This document shows, piece after piece, positions 19,392 through 31,655 of a DNA stretch of 64,000 nucleotides (positions are counted from its first letter, which is position 1; the number at the start of each line of letters is the position of its first letter). A program made the translations under genes and the position numbers. Source of the DNA: Nitrosospira sp. Nl5 (GTDB taxonomy: Bacteria > Pseudomonadota > Gammaproteobacteria > Burkholderiales > Nitrosomonadaceae); NCBI RefSeq assembly GCF_900102495.1, contig NZ_FMVQ01000006.1, positions 62,001 through 126,000 on the forward strand, written 5' to 3'. The notes beneath the pieces are model-generated. The model was not told the DNA's origin. It saw only the letters and a program-made list of their open reading frames with translations, and did no database searches.

Positions 19392-21329
19392 TTATTTCTT
19401 GTTTTTTACTTCCTCAAACTCAGCATCGACCACCTCCCCCTCTACGGGCTTTTCCCCTCCGTGGGGGGCCGATTCCGCGCCGGGCTCGCCCTGCTGCGCC
19501 TGCTGAGTCTGCTCCTGCGAGTACATCTTTTCCGCCAACTTGTGCGAGGCCTCGGCGAGTACTTGCGTTTTTGCCTCAATAGCCTCCTTGTTGCCGGATT
19601 TCAGCGCTTCTTCCGCATCCTTCAGAGCCTCTTCTATTTTTGACTTTTCGTCACCGTCCAGTTTATCGCCATGTTCCTTCAATGTCTTTTTCACCGAGTG
19701 GATCATTGCGTCGCACTGATTGCGGGCAGTGACGAGCTCCAGCGTCTTGTGATCTTCCTCGGCGTGAGCTTCGGCATCTTTGACCATGCGCTGCACCTCA
19801 TCATCAGACAGACCGGAGCTTGCCTGGATCTTGATTTTGTTTTCCTTGCCCGTGGCCTTGTCCTTGGCCGAGACGTGGAGTATGCCGTTGGAGTCGATAT
19901 CAAATGTCACCTCGATTTGCGGCATGCCACGCGGCGCTGGAGGAATCTCGCTCAGATTGAATTGGCCCAGGCTCTTGTTTCCGGACGCAAGCTCACGCTC
20001 ACCTTGCAGCACGTGGATGGTTACCGCGGTCTGGTTTTCGTCGGCGGTTGAAAACACCTGCTGCGCCTTGGTCGGAATAGTGGTGTTTTTCTGGATCAAC
20101 TTGGTCATTACGCCGCCGAGCGTTTCAATTCCCAGCGATAATGGGGTAACATCCAGCAGCAGCACGTCCTTCACCTCGCCCTGCAGCACGCCACCCTGGA
20201 TAGCAGCGCCTACCGCAACCGCTTCATCCGGATTCACATCCTTGCGCGGCTCCTTGCCGAAAATCTCCCTCACCTTGTCCTGCACCTTGGGCATGCGGGT
20301 TTGTCCGCCCACCAGGATGATGTCCTCAATATCGGAAATCTTCACCCCGGCATCCTTGATAGCGATGCGGCAAGGTTCTACTGTACGCTCGATTAATTCT
20401 TCCACCAGGCTTTCCAGCTTGGACCGGGTAATTCTTACCGCCAGATGCTTGGGACCGGAAGCATCCGCCGTGATGTAAGGCAAATTGACTTCTGTTTGCT
20501 GGCTGGACGAGAGCTCGATCTTGGCTTTTTCCGCCGAATCTTTTAAGCGTTGCAGGGCCAGCATATCTTTTTTCAAATCAATGCCGCTTTCCTTCTTGAA
20601 CTCATCCACAAGGTATTCGATGACGCGTGAATCGAAATCCTCGCCGCCGAGGAAAGTGTCGCCATTGGTTGCCAGCACCTCAAACTGGTGCTCACCCTCC
20701 ACTTCCGCGATTTCGATAATGGAAATATCGAAAGTGCCTCCACCGAGGTCATATACTGCCACCTTGCGGTCGCCCTCTTTTTTATCCATGCCAAAAGCCA
20801 ATGCCGCCGCAGTTGGTTCGTTGATAATGCGTTTGACTTCCAGCCCGGCGATGCGTCCGGCATCCTTGGTCGCCTGGCGCTGGGAATCGTTGAAATATGC
20901 GGGAACAGTAATCACCGCTTCACTCACTGGCTCGCCCAGATAATCCTCGGCGGTTTTTTTCATTTTTATCAGCACTTGGGCGGAAATTTCGGGCGGCGCG
21001 ACTTTCTTGCCACGCACCTCTACCCAGGCGTCATTGTTGTCGGCCTTGATGATGTTGTAGGGAACCATTTTAATATCCCTCTGCACCATTTCCTCATTGA
21101 ACCGGCGTCCGATCAGGCGTTTCACCGCAAACAACGTATTCTTTGGATTGGTAACCGCCTGACGTTTGGCGGAGGCCCCAACCAGGATTTCACCGTCTTC
21201 GGTGTAGGCGACGATTGAAGGCGTGGTACGCGCACCTTCCGAATTCTCTATCACCTTGGGTTTGCCATTCTCCATAACGGCCACACATGAGTTGGTGGTA
21301 CCGAGGTCTATGCCAATAATTTTTGCCAT
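19392..21329 (-). CDS. dnaK: Chaperone DnaK (Hsp70)
   Basis: A 645-residue Hsp70. The nucleotide-binding domain has [34 protein letters not shown] and [13 protein letters not shown]. The substrate-binding domain begins with [17 protein letters not shown], and the lid ends in an acidic/Gln-rich tail, [13 protein letters not shown]. It works with DnaJ and GrpE in folding and heat-shock control. AAGGA precedes the ATG. It is 77 nt after grpE and presumably co-transcribed from the sigma32-like promoter. Confidence 0.98.
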   Translation of the reverse strand: MAKIIGIDLGTTNSCVAVMENGKPKVIENSEGARTTPSIVAYTEDGEILVGASAKRQAVTNPKNTLFAVKRLIGRRFNEEMVQRDIKMVPYNIIKADNNDAWVEVRGKKVAPPEISAQVLIKMKKTAEDYLGEPVSEAVITVPAYFNDSQRQATKDAGRIAGLEVKRIINEPTAAALAFGMDKKEGDRKVAVYDLGGGTFDISIIEIAEVEGEHQFEVLATNGDTFLGGEDFDSRVIEYLVDEFKKESGIDLKKDMLALQRLKDSAEKAKIELSSSQQTEVNLPYITADASGPKHLAVRITRSKLESLVEELIERTVEPCRIAIKDAGVKISDIEDIILVGGQTRMPKVQDKVREIFGKEPRKDVNPDEAVAVGAAIQGGVLQGEVKDVLLLDVTPLSLGIETLGGVMTKLIQKNTTIPTKAQQVFSTADENQTAVTIHVLQGERELASGNKSLGQFNLSEIPPAPRGMPQIEVTFDIDSNGILHVSAKDKATGKENKIKIQASSGLSDDEVQRMVKDAEAHAEEDHKTLELVTARNQCDAMIHSVKKTLKEHGDKLDGDEKSKIEEALKDAEEALKSGNKEAIEAKTQVLAEASHKLAEKMYSQEQTQQAQQGEPGAESAPHGGEKPVEGEVVDAEFEEVKNKK

Positions 21330-21406
21330 GATTTGATCCTTGTGTTTGTGTAGGAGTTAGTACTGAATATCCGCCAATGCGGGAAATGGGGGCTCCGAGC
21401 GGGATT

Positions 21407-21982
21407 TCAAGTCTCTTTGACTTTCGAGACCGATACCAGTGCCGGCCGAATTACCCTATCGTTCAAAACGTAGCCTTTTTGCATCACCTGCACCACAGTG
21501 TTGGGGGCAAGGTCGGAGTCTACCGTGCACATTGCCTGATGCAGATGCGGATCGAATTTCGCGCCGGTCGGGTCAATCAGCTTGATGTTGAACTTATCGA
21601 AAACCGTAGTGAGCTGCTTGCGGGTCAACTCCATTCCATTCTTGAAGTTTTCGACTGTTGCATTCTCTACAGCCAGCGCCGCTTCCAGGCTATCCATTAC
21701 CGCCAGCAGTTCAGTGGAAAAATTTTCGATCGCGTATTTATGCGCGTTAGTCACATCAATCTGCGCACGTTTTCGTATATTCTCCGCATCGGCCTTGGCG
21801 CGTAACCAGGCGTCGTGATGTTCCGCGGCATCAAGTTCGGCTTTCTTCAGTAATTGTTCAAGACTCGGCATCGTTTCCTTCACATGTTCGGCTGTCTTAT
21901 TTTCGTTGACCTCCGATGCGGCCTCGTCCGCGCTTGCTGTCAATTCGGGGTGGTCTGGCTGGGGCTGTTGTTTGTCTGCCAT
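21407..21982 (-). CDS. grpE: Nucleotide exchange factor GrpE
   Basis: A 191-residue DnaK exchange factor with an acidic N-terminus, a long coiled coil ([30 protein letters not shown]) and the C-terminal beta domain ending in [18 protein letters not shown]. The start at 21982 has AAGGAG seven bases upstream. It is the first gene of the heat-shock operon. Confidence 0.96.
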   Translation of the reverse strand: MADKQQPQPDHPELTASADEAASEVNENKTAEHVKETMPSLEQLLKKAELDAAEHHDAWLRAKADAENIRKRAQIDVTNAHKYAIENFSTELLAVMDSLEAALAVENATVENFKNGMELTRKQLTTVFDKFNIKLIDPTGAKFDPHLHQAMCTVDSDLAPNTVVQVMQKGYVLNDRVIRPALVSVSKVKET

Positions 21983-22011
21983 TGGGTCTCTCCTTATTTC
22001 TCGTCTAAAAC

Positions 22012-22039
22012 ATATCGGGATGATTTTTCCAATTTCAAG
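22012..22039 (-). promoter_or_regulatory. Sigma32-type heat-shock promoter of grpE-dnaK-dnaJ
   Basis: On the minus strand CTTGAAA (22033-22039) is followed after 13 bp by CCCGATAT (22012-22019), close to the sigma32 consensus CTTGAAA - 11 to 16 bp - CCCCATNT. It lies about 30 bp upstream of the grpE start. No CIRCE inverted repeat is present, which argues for sigma32 rather than HrcA control. Confidence 0.82.
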
Positions 22040-22165
22040 ATCGGGAAATACCTTGCAGGTTCCGCAACTGTTCCATCAGGAAGGATCAAATCGGAAGAAT
22101 TGAGCCGAATGCCAATAAACCATGGAAGATCCGATGGCGAAGCCGCTGAACGCATCCTATCAATT

Positions 22166-23554
<1,389 letters not shown>

Positions 23555-23683
23555 TCATTAATGATTCCAGTGGCCGGATCATTTTGACGATCATTTTAAC
23601 ATAGGTAGACAAATGCCTGGACTATGCCACGCAGGAGCGAAACCGGTATAATCGCGCCTGGATAAATTGCCGCCAAGGATGCC

Positions 23684-24292
23684 ATGAAGCTTATCGGATC
23701 ACTCACCAGCCCTTACGTGCGCAAGACGCGCATTGTCCTGGCAGAAAAGCGAATTGGTTATGATTTTGAGGTAGACGTCCCTTGGGATGCGGATAGTCAT
23801 GTGGCGAATCACAATCCCCTGGGCAAGATACCGGTGCTGATCATGGACGATGGCACGACTTTATTTGATTCACGCGTGATCGTTGAATATCTCGACAGTG
23901 TCAATCCCGTGTCCCGCCTGATTCCCGAGCCTAACCGCCGCCGCATCATGGTAAAACGCTGGGAGGCGCTGGCGGATGGTATCTGCGACGCCGCCGCCAC
24001 GATTTTCCTAGAACGCAAACGCCGTGACGCCGAGCAAAGTCCGGAATGGATCTCACGCCAGCAAAAGAAGGTCGAACGTGGCCTGGAAACGGCCGCACAC
24101 GAATTGGGCGATAAAAAATGGTGCGACGGCAATGCTTATACGCTGGCTGATATTGCTCTCGGCTGCACCCTGGGCTACCTTGCTTTTCGCTTTCCCGAAA
24201 TCGATTGGCGCAATACCTCACCCAATCTTGCCGATCTTTCCGACAGGCTGGAAAAACGGACGCCATTTATGGAAACAGTGCCCCAGGGATGA
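23684..24292 (+). CDS. Glutathione S-transferase family protein, YibF-like
   Basis: A 202-residue protein with an N-terminal thioredoxin-like domain (MKLIGSLTSPYVRKTRIVLA, NPLGKIPVLI, FDSRVIVEYLD) and a helical C-terminal domain. SPYVRK and DSRVI match the YibF group of bacterial GSTs, whose substrate is unclear. AAGGATGCC precedes the ATG and a TATAAT hexamer lies at 23647-23652. A GST beside purB is a common betaproteobacterial arrangement. Confidence 0.82.
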   Translation: MKLIGSLTSPYVRKTRIVLAEKRIGYDFEVDVPWDADSHVANHNPLGKIPVLIMDDGTTLFDSRVIVEYLDSVNPVSRLIPEPNRRRIMVKRWEALADGICDAAATIFLERKRRDAEQSPEWISRQQKKVERGLETAAHELGDKKWCDGNAYTLADIALGCTLGYLAFRFPEIDWRNTSPNLADLSDRLEKRTPFMETVPQG

Positions 24293-24324
24293 GAAGCGGT
24301 TGAGATAACAAGCAGCGGGAATAG

Positions 24325-25404
24325 TCATCCGGCAATCACTCCTCCTCCAAGGCATACCTTGCTTTCATAAACGACTACTGATTGGCCCGGTGTGACAGCC
24401 CACTGGGGCTGCGCGAATTCGATTTTGCACTGGCCATCATCGATAGACGTAATTGCGCAGGGCGCATCCACCTGACGGTAACGGGTCTTGGCGGCGTAAA
24501 CCCAATTGCAATGTGGCGCACTGCCGCTTATCCATGTCAGATCGACGGCGGTGAGCGCCGGCCGGAATAAATCGGGATGGTCATGGCCTTGTACCACTAT
24601 CAGGATATTTTGTGCCACATTCTTCGCCGAAACGAACCAGGGTTCGCCGTCGCCGTCTCTCGTTCCGCCGATGCCCAATCCCTGCCGTTGGCCAATCGTG
24701 TAGTACATCAGCCCCAGATGCCTGCCCAGGACGGCGCCATCCGGCGTTTGTATTTCCCCCGGCTCATGCGGTAAGTAACGATTGAGAAATTCCCTGAACG
24801 GACGTTCGCCGATAAAACAAATTCCGGTACTGTCTTTCTTGGAGAAATTCGGCAATTCATGATCCCTGGCGATTTGACGTACATCGCGTTTATAAAGATG
24901 ACCAATAGGAAATAGCGTTCTGGATAACTGCTTCTGGTTCAAACGATAAAGAAAATAGCTCTGGTCCTTGGTCCCGTCCTCGCCTTTCAGCAGTTGAAAC
25001 ATGCCATTTATTTCGCGCACCTGGGCATAATGTCCCGTGGCGATATAGTCGGCGCCAAGACCGGTGGCGTGATCAAGAAACGCCTTGAATTTGATCTCGG
25101 CATTGCACAATACATCGGGATTCGGTGTTCGCCCGGCTTTATACTCGGCAAGGAACCGGCTAAATACCCGCTCCTTATATTCGGCCGAGAAATTGACTGC
25201 CTCCAAAGGGATTTCGATGATATCCGCCACTGATGCGGCATCGATCAAATCCTGGCGGGACGAGCAATAGTCATCGGTATCGTCGTCTTCCCAATTCTTC
25301 ATGAAGAGACCAATGACTTCGTAGCCCTGTTGCTTTAACAGCAGCGCCGCGACGGATGAATCAACCCCGCCCGACAGCCCGACTACCACACGCCGCTTGC
25401 TCAT
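24325..25404 (-). CDS. mnmA: tRNA-specific 2-thiouridylase MnmA
   Basis: Installs the 2-thio group on wobble uridine 34 of tRNA-Lys, -Glu and -Gln using ATP and relayed sulphur. The PP-loop is [17 protein letters not shown]. The catalytic cysteines lie in [12 protein letters not shown] and [16 protein letters not shown]-terminal barrel domains end in [10 protein letters not shown]. The frame is open further up, but the ATG at 25404 aligns with the family N-terminus and leaves a 10-nt gap after the Nudix gene. The ribosome-binding site is weak, so coupling to the upstream gene is likely. Confidence 0.95.
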   Translation of the reverse strand: MSKRRVVVGLSGGVDSSVAALLLKQQGYEVIGLFMKNWEDDDTDDYCSSRQDLIDAASVADIIEIPLEAVNFSAEYKERVFSRFLAEYKAGRTPNPDVLCNAEIKFKAFLDHATGLGADYIATGHYAQVREINGMFQLLKGEDGTKDQSYFLYRLNQKQLSRTLFPIGHLYKRDVRQIARDHELPNFSKKDSTGICFIGERPFREFLNRYLPHEPGEIQTPDGAVLGRHLGLMYYTIGQRQGLGIGGTRDGDGEPWFVSAKNVAQNILIVVQGHDHPDLFRPALTAVDLTWISGSAPHCNWVYAAKTRYRQVDAPCAITSIDDGQCKIEFAQPQWAVTPGQSVVVYESKVCLGGGVIAG

Positions 25405-25414
25405 CTTTGATTTT

Positions 25415-25861
25415 TCAATCGTAATGCGTAAGAATTTCCAACGAATAGCGCTTGCCCGCCAGGTGATCCGCCACACATCTCATCACCAGTGGACTCCGGT
25501 GACAATAAGTCGTTTCGTAGATTTCATCCACGCCAAACCATCCAACACGCAATATTCCCGCGTCGAGCGCACGACTGGGGTCATGGTCAACAACTGAACC
25601 GGTAAAAGCAAAGCGAAGATAGGTAGTGTTGTCAGCATGGGAATGCCAGTGGTAAATGCCCAGCACCCATTGCGGGACAAACGTATAACCGGTTTCTTCC
25701 AGGGTTTCCCGAATCGCGCCCTGAATGATGGATTCATCCGGTTCCAGATGCCCGGCCGGCTGATTGAATAGGATACCGTTACTTGTTTGCTCCTCAACCA
25801 GCAGATACTTTCCGCCCTGCTCAACGACAGCCGCAACCGTGACATTTGGCTTCCACATCAT
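25415..25861 (-). CDS. nudJ: Nudix hydrolase, NudJ (HMP-PP phosphatase) type
   Basis: A 148-residue Nudix protein: [18 protein letters not shown], then [22 protein letters not shown] as two halves of the Nudix box. It matches E. coli NudJ, which hydrolyses thiamine-precursor and nucleoside pyrophosphates, and the mnmA neighbourhood is the same. It is directly upstream of mnmA and presumably in one transcript. Confidence 0.83.
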   Translation of the reverse strand: MMWKPNVTVAAVVEQGGKYLLVEEQTSNGILFNQPAGHLEPDESIIQGAIRETLEETGYTFVPQWVLGIYHWHSHADNTTYLRFAFTGSVVDHDPSRALDAGILRVGWFGVDEIYETTYCHRSPLVMRCVADHLAGKRYSLEILTHYD

Positions 25862-26379
25862 GATATCTTAACCCCCTATTTTTTTATAAAAGCTTATGCG
25901 AAGGCTCGTCGCCGTCAGCGATGGCAACAACAGCGAAGCGTGGCAAAGCAGACCTGAACCGGAATTGAAACAGGCCCGCATTGTATCGCCTTGACCACCA
26001 GAAAGAAATAAAGAGGAAGAGCGGGGAGAGAGCACGGCGAAACTCTGCCTCTTTGTACCGGTAGTGGCTACAAACGTCAGGCAACTCTTGACTATATTCT
26101 TCCTTCCGGCGTTTCTTTTCCCTTTCCATATTTTTTATTCACAGACGGTCGTACACCGATTTTAGCGGATGACGGCGCCCCAGAGGTTAAATGCGTTTGC
26201 GTCGCTGCATCCGCCGGACGTGACACTAATGATTCCGGCTTTGACGTTCCAATCAAGGATAAAGAACGCATTAGAAGCAAAGCACATTAACGCCACTTTA
26301 AAACGAGTAAAATATATTGTTTTTTTGTTTGCGAACCTCCACTCACTCCGACCCGCCAGACTAATCATTGGGAGATACC
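25862..26379. other. Non-coding region upstream of icd
   Basis: Between divergent nudJ and icd. Small overlapping ORFs here lack recognisable features. The 80 bp before icd are AT-rich (gagtaaaatatattg near 26307) and probably contain its promoter; I cannot name a regulator site. Confidence 0.4.
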
Positions 26380-27630
26380 ATGTACCAGCACATCAGGACC
26401 CCGTCCGAAGGAAAAAAAATCCGAGTCAATGAAGATTTTTCGTTGAGCGTGCCGGATAACCCTGTTATTCCGTTCATCGAAGGGGACGGAATCGGAGTGG
26501 ACATTACGCCGGTGATGAAACAAGTCGTGGATGCGGCGGTACGCAGGGCTTATGACGGCGCGCGCAAGATTTCCTGGATGGAAATTTACGCCGGCGAGAA
26601 ATCCAACCAAGTGTACGGCGAGAACGTCTGGCTCCCCGATGAAACGCTGGAAGCCGCAAGGGAATACGTCGTCTCCATCAAGGGGCCGCTGACAACACCT
26701 GTGGGCGGTGGCATTCGTTCCATTAACGTGGCCCTGCGCCAGAAACTTGATCTCTATCTATGCCTGCGTCCTGTGCGCTATTTTCAGGGCGTGCCAAGCC
26801 CGCTAAAGAATCCGGAAAAAACAGCCATGGTGATTTTCCGCGAGAATTCGGAAGACATTTACGCCGGCATTGAATGGGAGGCTGAGTCGGAAAATGCAAA
26901 AAAAATCATCAACTTTTTAATGACGGAAATGGATGTCACCAAAATTCGTTTTCCGCAGACATCGGGAATCGGCGTTAAGCCGGTATCGCGCGAAGGCACC
27001 GAGCGGCTGGTGCATAAGGCTATCCAGTATGCGATAGATAACAAGCGCCGCTCGGTTACCCTGGTGCACAAGGGCAACATAATGAAATTCACCGAGGGAG
27101 CGTTCAAAAATTGGGGCTATGCGCTGGCCGCAAGAGAATTTGGAGCCAGTCTGCTTGAGGGCGGGCCATGGATGAAGCTCCCGGCCGACAAGGGTGGGAT
27201 TATTATCAAAGACGTGATCGCTGATGCTTTTCTGCAACAGATTTTGTTGCGCCCCGAGGAATACGATGTAATTGCAACATTGAATCTGAATGGCGACTAT
27301 ATTTCCGACGCCCTGGCGGCACAAGTGGGGGGTATCGGCATCGCGCCGGGCGCAAACCTCAGTGATTCGGTTGCCATATTCGAGGCAACTCACGGTACCG
27401 CCCCAAAATACGCCGGGAAGGATCAGGTTAATCCGGGATCAATCATCCTTTCGGCGGAAATGATGCTGAGGCATATGGGATGGATCGAAGCTGCGGATCT
27501 GATAATCCATGCGATGGAGAAAACCATCCAGGACAAAATCGTGACTTATGACTTCGCGCGGCAGATGACCGATGCCCGAAAAGTCTCGTGTTCGGCATTT
27601 GGCGAAGCGCTGATTGAGTGCATGACTTGA
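26380..27630 (+). CDS. icd: Isocitrate dehydrogenase (NADP+)
   Basis: TCA-cycle enzyme converting isocitrate to 2-oxoglutarate, 416 residues. The ATG at 26380 follows GGGAG and gives the same length as E. coli Icd; a TTG at 26368 is rejected. Substrate loop [19 protein letters not shown] includes S114, equivalent to the phosphorylated Ser113 of E. coli. The cofactor loop [18 protein letters not shown] (Lys-Tyr) indicates NADP. No aceK is nearby, so the serine is not evidence for phosphorylation here. Confidence 0.95.
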   Translation: MYQHIRTPSEGKKIRVNEDFSLSVPDNPVIPFIEGDGIGVDITPVMKQVVDAAVRRAYDGARKISWMEIYAGEKSNQVYGENVWLPDETLEAAREYVVSIKGPLTTPVGGGIRSINVALRQKLDLYLCLRPVRYFQGVPSPLKNPEKTAMVIFRENSEDIYAGIEWEAESENAKKIINFLMTEMDVTKIRFPQTSGIGVKPVSREGTERLVHKAIQYAIDNKRRSVTLVHKGNIMKFTEGAFKNWGYALAAREFGASLLEGGPWMKLPADKGGIIIKDVIADAFLQQILLRPEEYDVIATLNLNGDYISDALAAQVGGIGIAPGANLSDSVAIFEATHGTAPKYAGKDQVNPGSIILSAEMMLRHMGWIEAADLIIHAMEKTIQDKIVTYDFARQMTDARKVSCSAFGEALIECMT

Positions 27631-27722
27631 AACTGGATACAGCGGTCGACTGCTCTCTTTTGTTTAGCCAATGATCCACGAGGGATCGGCCACCTGATCT
27701 TTTTGTGGAGCTTCCCTGAAAA

Positions 27723-27755
27723 AAACCCCTTGCCGCTTTTCAACGCAAGGGGTTT
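27723..27755. terminator. Bidirectional terminator between icd and the cold-shock gene
   Basis: An 11-bp perfect stem (AAACCCCTTGC at 27723-27733 with GCAAGGGGTTT at 27745-27755) and an 11-nt loop, between convergent genes, with A and T runs on the flanks. Confidence 0.82.
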
Positions 27756-27809
27756 ATATAATCCTGTGATAACAGACTGATCACGGCTGACCGCGACAGC
27801 GGGAGATCG

Positions 27810-28013
27810 TTAGGCGGACTGAATATTTGATGCTTGCTTGCCCTTGGGTCCCTGAGTGACTTCGAAGCTCACTTTCTGACCTTCCTTTAGCGTTTTGAAC
27901 CCGGACATATTGATCGCGGAGAAGTGGGCAAATAAATCTTCGCTGCCGTCATCCGGGGTGATAAAACCAAAACCCTTGGAGTCATTGAACCATTTCACTG
28001 TACCTGTTGCCAT
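27810..28013 (-). CDS. Cold-shock protein, CspA family
   Basis: A 67-residue single cold-shock domain: [20 protein letters not shown] with RNP1 (KGFGFI) and RNP2 (DLFAHFSAI). It binds single-stranded RNA/DNA and probably melts mRNA structure. The family usually has a long 5' leader; the 287-bp divergent gap to clpS leaves room for one, but I cannot delimit it. Confidence 0.94.
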   Translation of the reverse strand: MATGTVKWFNDSKGFGFITPDDGSEDLFAHFSAINMSGFKTLKEGQKVSFEVTQGPKGKQASNIQSA

Positions 28014-28300
28014 TTTTGCTTCCTATAAAAAACCGGGCCGGAAACCCGAATACTGTTTGAGTTTCAAGACCGCAAAACGGCTGTAACCGGTACTGCAGAG
28101 AACTTGAAGCCAAACGCCAAGAGCCGTTTTACGCAAATCCGATGTTCAAGTCAAGTAGTCATGCACTTATTTTGTAAAATTGCAATAGAATAATTTTCCC
28201 AAGGTACTTGAATATTTCGGTGTAATCATCAAATATATCGACAGAAGCTCATTTGGTTATATTTGTGCTCTAGGACAGATGAACAGTGAGATAAAAAATC

Positions 28301-28609
28301 ATGGAAAACGGAGATCATGGAGACGTTGTACTGGAGGCTAAAAAGAGTAAACTCAAGCCGCCGCCAATGTTTAAGGTACTTTTGCTGAATGATGATTTCA
28401 CACCCATGGATTTCGTAGTGGCCGTGCTGCAAACTTTTTTTTCAATGAATCGCGAACAGGCAACGCAAATCATGCTCAAAGTTCATATAGAAGGAGCGGG
28501 CGTATGTGGGGTATATCCCAACGATGTGGCCACCGCCAAGGTTGAGCAGGTGGTTACATTTGCAAGGCAGCATCAACATCCGCTTAGGTGCGTGATGGAG
28601 GAGACCTGA
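28301..28609 (+). CDS. clpS: ClpS adaptor of ClpAP
   Basis: A 102-residue adaptor delivering N-end-rule substrates to ClpA. The core [20 protein letters not shown] and the later [18 protein letters not shown] are diagnostic. It ends 1 nt before clpA starts, so the pair is co-translated. Confidence 0.96.
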   Translation: MENGDHGDVVLEAKKSKLKPPPMFKVLLLNDDFTPMDFVVAVLQTFFSMNREQATQIMLKVHIEGAGVCGVYPNDVATAKVEQVVTFARQHQHPLRCVMEET

Positions 28610-28610
28610 A

Positions 28611-30869
28611 ATGATTGCTCAAGAGCTGGAAGTCAGTTTACACATGGCATTTGTCGAATCACGGCAGAAGCGCCACGAATTCATTACGGTGGAACACTTG
28701 TTGCTGGCGATGCTCGACAACCCCACCGCCGCCGAGGTACTGCGTGCATGTTCCGTCGATATCGACGACTTGCGCAGGTTGCTGGCGGAACATGTCACCG
28801 AGAACACACCAACGGTAGGGGGCAGCGGGGAAGTGGATACGCAGCCTACACTTGGTTTTCAGCGTGTGATACAGCGCGCGATCCTGCATGTGCAGTCTTC
28901 TGGAAAAAAAGAAGTCACCGGCGCTAACGTCCTGGTCGCCATATTCGGCGAGAAGGACTCCCATGCGGTGTATTTTCTGCATCAGAAAGGCGTGACCCGG
29001 CTCGATGTGGTGAATTACATTTCCCACGGTATCAGCAAGGTACCGCAGGGCAGCAGCGCCAAAACTGAAAGCGAGGGTGATACCGACCAGGACCTGGGCG
29101 CAGGCGGCGCACTGGAAAGCTACGCCGTGAATCTGAATACCCAGGCACTCGCGGGCAAGATCGATCCATTGATTGGGCGCGAGAAAGAATTGGAACGCCT
29201 GATACAAACATTGTGCCGGCGCCGCAAAAATAATCCATTGCTGGTGGGTGAAGCGGGAGTCGGTAAAACGGCCATCGCCGAAGGATTGGCGCGGCGAATA
29301 ATCGAAAATGAGGTTCCCGAGGTTCTTTCGCGCCACCAGGTTTACGCCCTGGATATGGGTGCGTTACTTGCCGGTACCAAATACCGCGGCGATTTCGAGC
29401 AGCGCCTGAAGGCGGTGCTGAAACAGCTGCTCGACAGTTCTCACGCGATCCTGTTCATTGATGAAATTCACACCTTGATCGGTGCGGGAGCAGCATCCGG
29501 CGGTACCCTCGACGCTTCCAATCTTCTTAAACCGATACTCAACACTGGGCAATTGAAATGCATCGGCGCCACGACATACAGCGAATATCGGGGGATTTTT
29601 GAAAAGGATCATGCCTTATCCCGCCGCTTTCAGAAAATCGATGTGCTTGAGCCTAGCGTGGAAGAAACCGTTGCCATCCTGCGCGGGCTGAAACCCCGCT
29701 ATGAAGCGCATCACGGCGTCAAATATACGGCTGTTGCGCTGAGCACCGCCGCGGAATTGTCGGCACGCTTCATCAATGATCGTCATCTTCCCGACAAAGC
29801 GATAGACGTGATCGACGAGGCCGGGGCCGCGCAGCGTATCCTGCCCAAGTCGAAACAACGCAAGGTTATCAGTAAACACGAGATTGAGGACATCATCGCC
29901 AAAATTGCACGCATTCCGGCGCAAAATGTCTCCAGCGACGACCGCAATACGCTGAAGACGCTTGACCGTGACCTGAAGGCAGTGGTATTCGGGCAGGACA
30001 GGGCCATCAATGCGCTGACCGCTGCGATCAAAATGGCAAGAAGCGGCTTGGGCAATCCGCAAAAACCAGTCGGTTCATTCCTTTTTTCCGGCCCGACCGG
30101 AGTGGGGAAAACCGAGGTGGCGCGGCAACTTGCTTATGCACTAGGCATTCATTTGCATCGCTTCGATATGTCTGAGTACATGGAGCGGCATGCGGTGTCG
30201 CGCTTGATCGGCGCGCCGCCTGGGTATGTTGGCTTTGATCAGGGTGGTTTGCTCACCGAGGCCATCATCAAGCAACCCTATTCGGTACTGCTGTTGGACG
30301 AAATTGAAAAGGCCCATCCGGATATTTTTAATATCCTGTTGCAGGTGATGGATCACGGTACTCTGACGGACAATAATGGCCGCAAGGCGGATTTTCGCAA
30401 CGTCGTGATTGTGATGACCACCAATGCCGGCGCCGAGTCGTTAACCAAAGCTTCCATGGGCTTCACCAAGGCCGCGCAGGCAGGTGATGAAATGGGCGAC
30501 ATCAAACGCATGTTCACACCCGAATTCCGTAACCGGCTGGATGCGATCATCTCCTTTGCCTCTCTGGATAGAGATGTGATCCTGCGCGTTGTGGATAAAT
30601 TCCTGATGCAGCTTGAAGCACAGTTGCATGAAAAGAAAGTGGAGGCGATATTCACCGATGCACTGAGGGAGTATCTCGCCAAAAACGGCGCCGATCCTCT
30701 CATGGGCGCACGCCCGATGGCGCGGCTTATTCAGGACACCATTCGCAGCGCCTTGGCGGATGAGTTGCTGTTCGGACGTCTTGCGAGCGGCGGCAGGGTA
30801 ACGGTGGATATCGATGCGGATAACAAGGTGACACTTCAGTTTGAGGAAGAAGCAGCCGCAGCCCTGTAA
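28611..30869 (+). CDS. clpA: ATP-dependent Clp protease ATP-binding subunit ClpA
   Basis: A 752-residue Hsp100 unfoldase: N-terminal Clp repeats (about 1-145), first AAA module with GEAGVGKTAIAEGLA and LFIDEIHTLIGAG, and second module with GPTGVGKTEVARQLA and LLLDEIEKAHPDI. There is no ClpB-type coiled-coil middle domain, and clpS precedes it, so it is ClpA rather than ClpB. clpP is not in the window. Confidence 0.97.
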   Translation: MIAQELEVSLHMAFVESRQKRHEFITVEHLLLAMLDNPTAAEVLRACSVDIDDLRRLLAEHVTENTPTVGGSGEVDTQPTLGFQRVIQRAILHVQSSGKKEVTGANVLVAIFGEKDSHAVYFLHQKGVTRLDVVNYISHGISKVPQGSSAKTESEGDTDQDLGAGGALESYAVNLNTQALAGKIDPLIGREKELERLIQTLCRRRKNNPLLVGEAGVGKTAIAEGLARRIIENEVPEVLSRHQVYALDMGALLAGTKYRGDFEQRLKAVLKQLLDSSHAILFIDEIHTLIGAGAASGGTLDASNLLKPILNTGQLKCIGATTYSEYRGIFEKDHALSRRFQKIDVLEPSVEETVAILRGLKPRYEAHHGVKYTAVALSTAAELSARFINDRHLPDKAIDVIDEAGAAQRILPKSKQRKVISKHEIEDIIAKIARIPAQNVSSDDRNTLKTLDRDLKAVVFGQDRAINALTAAIKMARSGLGNPQKPVGSFLFSGPTGVGKTEVARQLAYALGIHLHRFDMSEYMERHAVSRLIGAPPGYVGFDQGGLLTEAIIKQPYSVLLLDEIEKAHPDIFNILLQVMDHGTLTDNNGRKADFRNVVIVMTTNAGAESLTKASMGFTKAAQAGDEMGDIKRMFTPEFRNRLDAIISFASLDRDVILRVVDKFLMQLEAQLHEKKVEAIFTDALREYLAKNGADPLMGARPMARLIQDTIRSALADELLFGRLASGGRVTVDIDADNKVTLQFEEEAAAAL

Positions 30870-30903
30870 GTCTTCCGTAAGTCGGTAGTAAAAGGAAGGA
30901 GAC

Positions 30904-30931
30904 AAAAAGGCGCGCAGTTCGCGCCTTTTTT
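30904..30931. terminator. Terminator between clpA and dodecin
   Basis: AAAAAGGCGCG (30904-30914) pairs with CGCGCCTTTTT (30920-30930) around a 5-nt loop, followed by T. It is positioned to end clpA and, in reverse, the dodecin gene. Confidence 0.85.
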
Positions 30932-30948
30932 ACTGGTTAAACCTCTGG

Positions 30949-31170
30949 CTATTTACTTTTGGTTTCGTATTTGAAAGACAGATTGACTCTTGCGCGATAT
31001 GCGGTCACTTTCCCATTCTCAACAACCATGTCAAGCTTTACTATCTCGGCAACCCGTAAATCTCTGAGAGTTTTTGATGCGGCCTTGACGGCGTTCTTCG
31101 CCGCATCCTCCCAGGATACCTTGCTGGTTCCGACGATCTCCGTTATCCGATAAATGCTATCTCCGGCCAT
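30949..31170 (-). CDS. Dodecin, flavin-binding protein
   Basis: A 73-residue protein of the dodecin family, which forms hollow dodecamers that bind riboflavin or FMN/FAD pairs. Seen: YRITEIVGTSKVSWEDAAKN with the flavin-stacking W20, then LRVAEIVKLDMVVENGKV and YRARVNLSFKYE. A flavin storage or photoprotection role is known for the family. AAAGGAGA precedes the start. Confidence 0.9.
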   Translation of the reverse strand: MAGDSIYRITEIVGTSKVSWEDAAKNAVKAASKTLRDLRVAEIVKLDMVVENGKVTAYRARVNLSFKYETKSK

Positions 31171-31381
31171 GATTCTTCTCCTTTTTTAGTTAGCACACCA
31201 CATCAAGCAGGATGCTAAGCGAACTCAGCCTTCCAGCTTTCCATCCGGTTCAGTTTATGATTAACCCCGGAAAATTGCAATTAAGGTTACCGTTACAGCC
31301 AGGATCGAAACGCGCGATGCATGTATCGAACGCAAAAACTGGCCACTTCCAGCAATCGGAAGCGGAAAAAAATAGCAGCAT

Positions 31382-31655
31382 TTAACCCGCGATGACCCGC
31401 TTAGTGATGTAGCCGAGCGCTTCCTCTACTTGATCGACAAGAATAAGGCATAGCTCGCCCGCTTTCAGGCTGGCGAACGCAGCGTCGATGGCCACAAGTT
31501 CACCACGGATTTCCTTGACATCGCGGGCGCGCTTTGCATTCTCCAAGCCTTGCCGCAACAAGCCAAGCACTTCCCCGTCAGCACGGCCCCGCTGACCTTG
31601 ATCCTGATAAAGCACCACCTCATCGAAAGCGTCGCCGAGGATCTCGGTCTGCTGC
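31382..31655 (-). pseudogene. C-terminal remnant of a cyanophycin synthetase-like gene
   Basis: The last about 90 codons read TEILGDAFDEVVLYQDQG, RGRADGEVLGLLRQGL and LCLILVDQVEEAL, resembling the C-terminal end of the Mur-ligase domain of cyanophycin synthetases (the CphA/CphA' type). No N-terminal or ATP-grasp part exists. The fragment is fused in a different frame to an ABC transporter remnant at about 31645-31656, so it is a deletion product. The family call is from recalled motifs. Confidence 0.72.

Noticed and set aside
25884-26280. Small ORFs between nudJ and icd
   Set aside because: No ribosome-binding sites, domains or plausible composition; the region is better read as promoter DNA.
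26368-26379. TTG at 26368 as the icd start
   Set aside because: It falls inside the GGGAG ribosome-binding site of ATG 26380, which gives the usual 416-residue length.
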